Origin: Liminaster sp017519885
GTDB lineage: Bacteria > Bacteroidota > Bacteroidia > Bacteroidales > UBA3663
NCBI GenBank assembly: GCA_017519885.1
Contig: JAFWRO010000001.1
Span: 1-64,000, forward strand
Length of the DNA: 64,000 nucleotides
Direction of reading: 5' to 3'
The notes beneath the pieces are model-generated. The model was not told where the DNA came from. It saw nothing but the letters and a program-made list of their open reading frames with translations, and searched no databases. Positions 58,857 through 64,000 of this stretch are shown here, in pieces; position 1 is the first letter of the stretch, and each line of letters opens with the position of its first letter. Both the position numbers and the translations under genes were made by a program.

Positions 58857-59777
58857 TCATTCTTTTTTCTTGCGTTTCGAGGCATCGAAGAGCATCTGTT
58901 TCTCTTCGGCAGTCAGTCCGTCGTAGCCATGTTTCGATATTTTATCGAGAATGGCATCGATCTGTTCTTCGTGGCTGCGGCGATCGGCATTGTAGTCCAT
59001 ATCGCGCTGCTTTTCGGTGCCGATGGGACCACGTCCGCCTCCGCGAGTGGCCTTCATCTTGGGTTTGCGGAAGTCCTCAATCCACTTGCCGATGCTGTCG
59101 ATGAGTTTCATAGGCCAAGCGCAGATGTCGGTGCCGCGACGCTCCATCCAACCATACCACAAACCGAACAGAATGCCTCCAATGTGGCAGACTTGTCCGC
59201 CTGCATTGCTTCCATTGAAGCCCGTGAGCACAGTGAGTGCAAGAATCACGAGTGCTAGCCATTTCATCTTGACCCAAACAACCTTGACGAAAAGGTTAAG
59301 CCCTATGACCTGCTGAGACTGATTCATACCGACGGCGACGATGAGGGCGCAGATGGCACCGGATGCCCCGACGACATAGGAATAGATGCGTTCCAACTGG
59401 AAATAGGGGAAGACATTGTAGCAAAATAGGAAGAAGAGACCTGCGAAGATGCCGCTGGTGAGGTAGAACGACAGCAACTGACGGCTGGTGTGGGCTCGGA
59501 GGAAGAATTGACCGAACCACCACAACCAAAGCATATTGAAAATTATGTGGAACGGATCCTGACTAAGGTCTGCGTGACAGAACATGTAGGTGAGGAGCGT
59601 CCAGGGATGCATAAGGAAGTCGTTGAGGTTGGAGGGTAGGGCAAGCCAATGTGTCCAGTTGTAGCCGCTCCAAACGAAGAGTACGCCAACGAGTTTCCAA
59701 AGCTGTGTGAGCAGAAAGACCACTACGGTGATGTAGATGAGTTTGCCGTAGATGGGAAGAGTCTTGTATTTGATCAT
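58857..59777 (-). CDS. Rhomboid-family intramembrane serine protease (with charged tail)
   Basis: A 306-residue protein with six membrane helices, the serine motif VVGASGAICALI and the His in QVCHIGGILFGLWYG forming the catalytic dyad. HADLSQDPFHIIFNMLWLWWFG matches the conserved loop-1/helix-2 region. A soluble C-terminal extension of about 80 residues (DFRKPKMKATRGGGRGPIG...HGYDGLTAEEKQMLFDASKRKKK) is typical of Bacteroidetes paralogues. It cleaves membrane proteins; substrate unknown. It is 3 bp downstream of the second rhomboid gene. Confidence 0.88.
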   Translation of the reverse strand: MIKYKTLPIYGKLIYITVVVFLLTQLWKLVGVLFVWSGYNWTHWLALPSNLNDFLMHPWTLLTYMFCHADLSQDPFHIIFNMLWLWWFGQFFLRAHTSRQLLSFYLTSGIFAGLFFLFCYNVFPYFQLERIYSYVVGASGAICALIVAVGMNQSQQVIGLNLFVKVVWVKMKWLALVILALTVLTGFNGSNAGGQVCHIGGILFGLWYGWMERRGTDICAWPMKLIDSIGKWIEDFRKPKMKATRGGGRGPIGTEKQRDMDYNADRRSHEEQIDAILDKISKHGYDGLTAEEKQMLFDASKRKKKE

Positions 59778-59780
59778 AAA

Positions 59781-60518
59781 TCAGAAAGTCATGCGTTTGT
59801 CATGTTTCCATAACATAATGAGGATGAATCCGAAGAGCATGCCGCCGAGGTGGGCGAAGTGTGCCACATTGTCGCCGGCAGTGTTAGCAACGCCGCAGAA
59901 AAGTTCGAAGACACCATATCCGATGACGAGCCACTTGGCCTTGAGAGGCATAGGTGGGAAGAGCAGGAAGATGGTGGCGTTGGGGAACATCATACCGAAT
60001 GCAAGAAGGATGCCAAAGACAGAACCGGATGCACCCACGGTGATATAATTGTTCACATATGCTTCGCAATAGTTGAGTAGTTCGGCATACGACATCGCGC
60101 TGATCTGGTCGGCAGGAACGCTGGGATTGGCGTACATCAGGGCACCTGCCATCGCATCGTGCATACCCCAACGCCAGGTGAGTTGCTGAACAAGGGCAGC
60201 GCCCACGCCACAGACAAGATAATAGATGAGGAAACGTCGTGCACCCCAGACCATCTCGAGCAGGCGTCCGAACATATATAGCGAAAACATGTTGCTGAAG
60301 AGATGGGTGAAATTGGCATGCATGAACATATAGGTAAAAGATTGCCAGACGTGGTAGTTCGGGGCGTCGTAATAGTGGAGTCCCAAGAGTTGGGTTAGAT
60401 TGATTCCCTTGGAGCGAAATACATTGTCGGCAATAAGCATCACCACGTTGATGATGATGAGATGGAGTGTTACCGGTGTTGAGGGTGACCCCGTGTAATT
60501 ATTGTTTGAAAAAGCCAT
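59781..60518 (-). CDS. Rhomboid-family intramembrane serine protease
   Basis: A 245-residue six-helix rhomboid: HVWQSFTYMFMHANFTHLFSNMFSLYMFG in helix 1-2, the nucleophile in TVGASGSVFGILLAFG, and the His in VAHFAHLGGMLFGF. A roughly 30-residue loop insertion (MHDAMAGALMYANPSVPADQIS...YVNNYI) precedes the serine helix, longer than usual. Forms an operon with the tailed rhomboid downstream; both are probably processed together or act on related substrates. Confidence 0.88.
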   Translation of the reverse strand: MAFSNNNYTGSPSTPVTLHLIIINVVMLIADNVFRSKGINLTQLLGLHYYDAPNYHVWQSFTYMFMHANFTHLFSNMFSLYMFGRLLEMVWGARRFLIYYLVCGVGAALVQQLTWRWGMHDAMAGALMYANPSVPADQISAMSYAELLNYCEAYVNNYITVGASGSVFGILLAFGMMFPNATIFLLFPPMPLKAKWLVIGYGVFELFCGVANTAGDNVAHFAHLGGMLFGFILIMLWKHDKRMTF

Positions 60519-60538
60519 ATCGATAAGTTTTTAGGGTG

Positions 60539-60546
60539 CAAAAATA
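60539..60546 (-). promoter_or_regulatory. -7 box of the rhomboid operon
   Basis: TATTTTTG on the minus strand, 20 nt before the ATG at 60518. Confidence 0.5.
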
Positions 60547-60608
60547 GTATTTATTTCTCAAAATCGTGCCACTTAACGACGTATTTTGTTCTTTTTCATG
60601 CAAAAAAG

Positions 60609-60639
60609 TTGCTTTTCGTGCAAAAATGTATTATATTTG
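60609..60639 (+). promoter_or_regulatory. Promoter of the ftsX operon (TTG-N20-TATATTTG)
   Basis: TTG (60609-60611), 20 nt, TATATTTG (60632-60639), 87 nt before the ftsX ATG. Confidence 0.65.
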
Positions 60640-60726
60640 CACCGATTTTGGGTAATTTCGGCTCTTCCGTACCGCCCAAAAATTGTTTAGATACATAAAA
60701 TTGATATTTGTAATCTGTCAGTATAA

Positions 60727-61596
60727 ATGAAGCGATTCTTCGGCGCAAAGTTTACTTCCACCCTCAGCATTGCCCTGGTGCTCTTCGTGCTTGGACTGAT
60801 GACGATGGGCGGTTTGGTGGCTGCGCGTGTGGCCAAGGAACTGCGCGAGCGGTTTACGGTAACCATCACTGTGAGTGACGTTGCCTCGACCGACTACGGA
60901 CAGCGATTGGTGAAGCGACTCAATAGGTCGAAATATACGGCCGATGCCGTTTATGTGAGCGCGGACAGTGCCTTGAAGGTGCTGCAGACCGAACTCGGCG
61001 AGAATCCCGCCGAATTCTTGGGATATAATCCGCTGTCACCCACTGTTGAACTCAAACTGAAGGCTGAGTATGCAGTGGCTGACAGCATCGAGATGATTGT
61101 GAAGGAACTAAAGCGATCGCAAGGAGCTAATATCGCCGCCATCGACTACAACGACACGCTGCTCGACATGGTGAATGCAAACCTCAAGCGATTTGCCATC
61201 GTGTTGTCCGTTCTGGCTGTTGTTCTGCTGATTATTTGCGTCTCGCTCATCGGCAATACAGTTCGTCTGATATTGCATGCCGACCGATTCCTCATCAACA
61301 CGATGCGACTGGTGGGTGCTACGAAGTGGTTCATCCGCTGGCCCTTCATCAAGACCCACATCGTCTGTGGCCTGATTGCTGCCTTCGTTGCGCTGCTGGC
61401 TCTTGCTGCTCTCGTCTATGGTGGCGCCAGCCAGGGTTTGGCCAATGTCATTTCAGAGGTGCTTCTGCAACCTATTCCACTTCTCATCCTGGTTGGAACA
61501 GTGGTGGCTCTCGGAGTTCTGATTCCGGCTCTCGCCGCCTGGCATGCTGCCGACAAGTATATGGGCAAGTCGGTAGATGATCTCTACCTGATGTAA
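60727..61596 (+). CDS. ftsX: Cell division protein FtsX
   Basis: A 289-residue four-helix permease of the FtsEX complex, which signals the divisome to activate cell-wall amidases. N-terminal helix (TSTLSIALVLFVLGLMTMGGL) then the extracytoplasmic domain with ELRERFTVTITVSD, followed by FAIVLSVLAVVLLIICVSLIGNTVRL, a helix pair (IVCGLIAAFVALLALAALVYGG, LLILVGTVVALGVLIPAL) and a cytoplasmic tail. FtsE is not in the window. First gene of the ftsX-DUF3098-uppP-truB-queA series, a conserved Bacteroidetes arrangement. Confidence 0.92.
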   Translation: MKRFFGAKFTSTLSIALVLFVLGLMTMGGLVAARVAKELRERFTVTITVSDVASTDYGQRLVKRLNRSKYTADAVYVSADSALKVLQTELGENPAEFLGYNPLSPTVELKLKAEYAVADSIEMIVKELKRSQGANIAAIDYNDTLLDMVNANLKRFAIVLSVLAVVLLIICVSLIGNTVRLILHADRFLINTMRLVGATKWFIRWPFIKTHIVCGLIAAFVALLALAALVYGGASQGLANVISEVLLQPIPLLILVGTVVALGVLIPALAAWHAADKYMGKSVDDLYLM

Positions 61597-61647
61597 CCGG
61601 TCGAACCAATAATTGTTATTTGAAAATTATTAATTGTTAATTAAAAT

Positions 61648-61884
61648 ATGCGTCTTTGTTTAACTAAGATCAACTTCATCATTATGGGCATTGCTGCCCT
61701 GATGATTCTGCTTGGGTTCATTATGACTTGCGGTCCAGCAAGTACTCCCGAGCACTTTAACCCCGATGTATTCAGCAATACTCGCGTCGTCTATGGCCCA
61801 AATCTCTGTTTCTTCGGCTACCTGCTGATGATTGTGGGAATTTGCGTGAAGGGTCGCAATAAGAAGGATAGCGTAGAACAATAA
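61648..61884 (+). CDS. DUF3098 small membrane protein
   Basis: A 78-residue protein with two membrane helices (INFIIMGIAALMILLGFIMTC and LCFFGYLLMIVGICVKG) separated by GPASTPEHFNPDVFSNTRVVYGPN, which matches the DUF3098 pattern (a short loop with F-(N/D)-P-(D/E)-(I/V)-(F/Y)-S-x-x-R). Conserved between ftsX and uppP in this phylum; role unknown, probably in division or lipid-carrier recycling. Confidence 0.82.
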   Translation: MRLCLTKINFIIMGIAALMILLGFIMTCGPASTPEHFNPDVFSNTRVVYGPNLCFFGYLLMIVGICVKGRNKKDSVEQ

Positions 61885-61901
61885 CCAAATATCGAGACAA
61901 T

Positions 61902-62738
61902 ATGGATTGGTTACACGCTCTTATCCTAGGCATAGTTCAGGGCCTCACGGAATATCTTCCTGTTTCTTCAAGCGGACATCTCGAGATCGGCAAGGCACTT
62001 CTCGGCCCAGAGGCTGAGGCTGGTGGCTTGACTTTTGACATCGTGGTTCATGTGGCTACGGTTTTGTCAACATTGGTCATCCTTTGGAAGGAAGTGATCT
62101 GGATTTTCGGCGGACTGTTCTCTCCATTTAAGAATGGTAAGATGAACAACGAGCAGCGATATGTCGTGAATATCCTCATTTCGATGATTCCAGTTGGTAT
62201 CGTCGGACTCTTTATGAAGGACAGCATCGAATCGCTCTATGCCGATGATACTATCAAGTTGAAGGTTGTCGGTGTCTGCCTGCTCATCACTGCCTCTTTG
62301 CTTGCCTTGACACATTTCTACAAGCCGAAGGAAAAGGAAACCATTTCCCCTTGGCATGCTTTCATCATCGGTATTGCACAGGCTTGTGCTGTGCTGCCTG
62401 GTTTGTCACGCAGTGGTTCGACCATTGCTACGGGTCTGCTGCTGGGCAACAGTCGTTCGTCGCTTGCCCAGTTCTCGTTCCTGATGGTCATTCCTCCCAT
62501 CTTGGGTGAAGCACTACTCGACTTCAAGCATATCGTTGCTCCTTCTGCGGAATATCTGGCTTCGCATAATATGACTGAGCCGATAGGTCTTGTGCCGCTT
62601 GCTGTCGGCTTCGTCGCCGCCTTCATCAGCGGTTGTTTTGCCTGCAAGTGGATGATAGCCCTGGTCAAGAAGTGTAAACTTATCTACTTCGCCCTTTATT
62701 GCGCATTGGCTGGTATTTTGACCCTTGTTTTCCTCTAG
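61902..62738 (+). CDS. uppP: Undecaprenyl-diphosphatase
   Basis: A 278-residue integral membrane phosphatase that regenerates undecaprenyl phosphate for cell-wall and glycan synthesis and gives bacitracin tolerance. The conserved catalytic-region motifs are LTEYLPVSSSGHLEIG near residue 17 and the GLSRSGSTIATGLLLG second motif, both complete, within 8 predicted helices. Placed 17 bp after the DUF3098 gene. Confidence 0.95.
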   Translation: MDWLHALILGIVQGLTEYLPVSSSGHLEIGKALLGPEAEAGGLTFDIVVHVATVLSTLVILWKEVIWIFGGLFSPFKNGKMNNEQRYVVNILISMIPVGIVGLFMKDSIESLYADDTIKLKVVGVCLLITASLLALTHFYKPKEKETISPWHAFIIGIAQACAVLPGLSRSGSTIATGLLLGNSRSSLAQFSFLMVIPPILGEALLDFKHIVAPSAEYLASHNMTEPIGLVPLAVGFVAAFISGCFACKWMIALVKKCKLIYFALYCALAGILTLVFL

Positions 62739-62768
62739 AATACTAGATAATCTAGACTCTCAGGAAGC

Positions 62769-63623
62769 ATGAAGATCTACAATTTCATCGAGGGTGAAGT
62801 ATTGGCGTTCGACAAGCCACTGACCTGGACCTCATTCAATCTAGTGAAGGTAGTGCGCAACAATCTGAGTCGTCGCCTTGGACTGAAACGCCTGAAGGTG
62901 GGACATGCGGGGACCTTGGATCCGTTGGCCAGCGGTGTGATGATTCTTTGCACGGGCAAGTGCACGAAACTGATCGACCAGCTGCAGGCCGGAACAAAGG
63001 AATATGTGGCTACGCTCCGTTTGGGCTGCACCACACCCTCGTTTGATGCCGAACATCCTATCGACGCCATTTGTCCCACGAGCCATATCACCCAAGCTGC
63101 CGTCGAAGAGGCTTTGAGCCGGTTCCGTGGATCCATTTGGCAGGTTCCTCCTGTCTATTCGGCTTGCAAGGTGGAGGGACGTCGAGCTTTCGACTACATT
63201 CGTCAGGGTGAGGATGTGGAACTCAAGGCCAAGGAACTGGTGATTGACGAGCTCGAACTCCTCGACCCGCATTTGCCGGAGCAAGGACTCATCTCCCCTC
63301 ATGCCGACGAAGTTGCCAAGATGGCACGCGAAGACATCCACATCAAGGATTATGGGCGAGATAAGGAAACCTACGAGATTGCTGAGGCTACCAATATTGA
63401 CACCGAGCATCTGACGTATCTGCAGATTCGTGTTGTCTGCTCGAAGGGAACCTATATCCGAGCCCTTGCCCGCGACATAGGACAGGCACTCGGCAGCGGA
63501 GCCTATCTGATAGGTTTGCGACGCACCCGTGTGGGAAATATCCGCGTGGAAGACTGCCTGCCCGTTGAAAACATTGAGCAGTGGTGCTATACTGTCCCGA
63601 TTGTGGAACAACCGACAAAATAG
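62769..63623 (+). CDS. truB: tRNA pseudouridine-55 synthase
   Basis: A 284-residue TruB making pseudouridine at T-loop position 55. DKPLTWTSFNLVKVVRN and the catalytic Asp51 in HAGTLDPLASGVMILCTGKCTK are conserved, as are WQVPPVYSACKVEGRRAFDYIRQGE and VVCSKGTYIRALARDIGQALGSGAYL. An insertion of about 40 residues (about 160-205, HADEVAKMAREDIHIKDYGRDK-type) is longer than in E. coli. Followed by queA. Confidence 0.94.
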   Translation: MKIYNFIEGEVLAFDKPLTWTSFNLVKVVRNNLSRRLGLKRLKVGHAGTLDPLASGVMILCTGKCTKLIDQLQAGTKEYVATLRLGCTTPSFDAEHPIDAICPTSHITQAAVEEALSRFRGSIWQVPPVYSACKVEGRRAFDYIRQGEDVELKAKELVIDELELLDPHLPEQGLISPHADEVAKMAREDIHIKDYGRDKETYEIAEATNIDTEHLTYLQIRVVCSKGTYIRALARDIGQALGSGAYLIGLRRTRVGNIRVEDCLPVENIEQWCYTVPIVEQPTK

Positions 63624-63645
63624 ATTTTTTAAATTATATACAACC

Positions 63646-64000
63646 GTGAAATTAAGCCAGTTCAAATTCAAGCTCCCCGAAGAGCGCTTTGCCTTGAAGC
63701 CAAGTGAGCATCGCGACGAGTGCCGGATGATGGTACTCCACAAGAAGAGTCGCGACATCGAACACAAGGTGTTCAAGAATTTCATTGATTATTTTAATGA
63801 GAAGGACCTCGTGTTGTTCAACGACACCAAGATTTTCCCTGCCCGACTTTATGGCAACAAGGAAAAGACGGGTGCTCGCATCGAGGTGTTCCTGTTGCGA
63901 GAACTCAATCCCGATATCCGCTTCTGGGATGTGCTGGTCGATCCTGCCCGTAAGATCCGTATCGGCAACAAACTCTATTTCGGCGATGACGAGAGTCTGG
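63646..64000 (+). CDS. queA: S-adenosylmethionine:tRNA ribosyltransferase-isomerase (cut by window end)
   Basis: Starts with GTG at 63646 giving (M)KLSQFKFKLPEERFALKPSE and remains open to the window end, about 118 residues. LVLFNDTKIFPARLYGNKEKTGARIEVFLLREL and WDVLVDPARKIRIGNKL match the N-terminal half of QueA, which transfers the ribosyl group of SAM to make epoxyqueuosine in tRNA. The start codon GTG is supported by length match and the short leader behind truB. Confidence 0.92.
   Translation, partial: MKLSQFKFKLPEERFALKPSEHRDECRMMVLHKKSRDIEHKVFKNFIDYFNEKDLVLFNDTKIFPARLYGNKEKTGARIEVFLLRELNPDIRFWDVLVDPARKIRIGNKLYFGDDESL

Noticed and set aside
58492..58926. Array B frame as a 144-residue repeat protein
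   Set aside because: Open frames occur on both strands and the plus frame ends antisense to the rhomboid gene; the repeats are explained by DNA dyads.

Overview
The window reads as chromosomal DNA of a Bacteroidales bacterium, most likely Prevotella-like. The evidence is a tmRNA whose tag reads GENNYALAA, repeated TAnnTTTG promoter boxes (six with TTG/TTTG exactly 20 nt upstream), a type III glutamine synthetase, many lipoproteins with acidic residues after the lipobox cysteine, GSCFA, DUF4270 and DUF3098 family proteins, and plant-polysaccharide enzymes (GH28, CE15-like esterase). No plasmid or phage genes are seen. The only clear mobile element is a group II intron at 52.8-54.8 kb.

Layout. 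0-1.1 kb: start of a secreted serpin (cut by the window edge) and ssrA, both on the minus strand. 1.3-10.2 kb: a plus-strand gene run resembling the chain-building half of an aryl polyene/flexirubin-type pathway (ketosynthase, ACP, two hotdog dehydratases, MMPL exporter, FAD oxidoreductase, FabG-type reductase, LolA-like carrier, thioesterase). Its intergenic gaps carry 10-bp tandem repeats and 18-bp palindromes. 10.2-13.6 kb: Ogt, an MBL-fold hydrolase with a 57-residue winged-helix-like protein, a beta-barrel protein and a PCMD-type lipoprotein. 13.85-14.26 kb: ten 42-bp units with internal dyads (array A). 14.5-14.75 kb: a rod-shaped RNA candidate resembling 6S RNA. 14.8-22.5 kb: an AT-rich accessory block of exported proteins: two SUMF1-fold proteins, a barrel, a 705-residue glycine-zipper lipoprotein, a FISUMP-like lipoprotein and a surface lipoprotein with a clan-CD (caspase/gingipain/CHAT-like) protease core.

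22.5-30.5 kb: C69 dipeptidase, FKBP lipoprotein, glycyl-tRNA synthetase, GH28, a short-chain dehydrogenase, a YiiX-like hydrolase and small unknowns. 30.7-37 kb: the leucine operon leuA-leuC-leuD-(second leuA/cimA-like)-leuB on the minus strand. 37-39.7 kb: DUF4270 lipoprotein and a short glycogen-synthase-like protein. 40-49 kb: porin-like protein, glnN, CE15-like esterase, phoH, a small basic secreted protein, GSCFA protein, purC and a GT2 glycosyltransferase. 49-52.8 kb: Lrp regulator divergent from metY-SDR-cysK, a sulfur amino acid unit, with the intron inserted right behind the cysK terminator. 54.8-58.4 kb: a hemerythrin-like/LuxR fusion regulator co-directional with a voltage-gated K+ channel, and a divergent SLC13/DASS transporter. 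58.48-58.85 kb: a second 42-bp array (array B). 58.9-64 kb: two rhomboids, then ftsX-DUF3098-uppP-truB-queA (queA cut by the window end).

The most unusual signal is the pair of 42-bp arrays. They share no sequence but have identical geometry: 8-bp arm, 10-bp gap, 8-bp inverted arm, 16-bp gap, repeated 9-10 times with a period of four helical turns. Array B also shows paired changes that keep its dyads. The second is the exported clan-CD protease/SUMF1 block next to array A and the 6S-like RNA. All functional statements come from reading the sequence; no database search was run.
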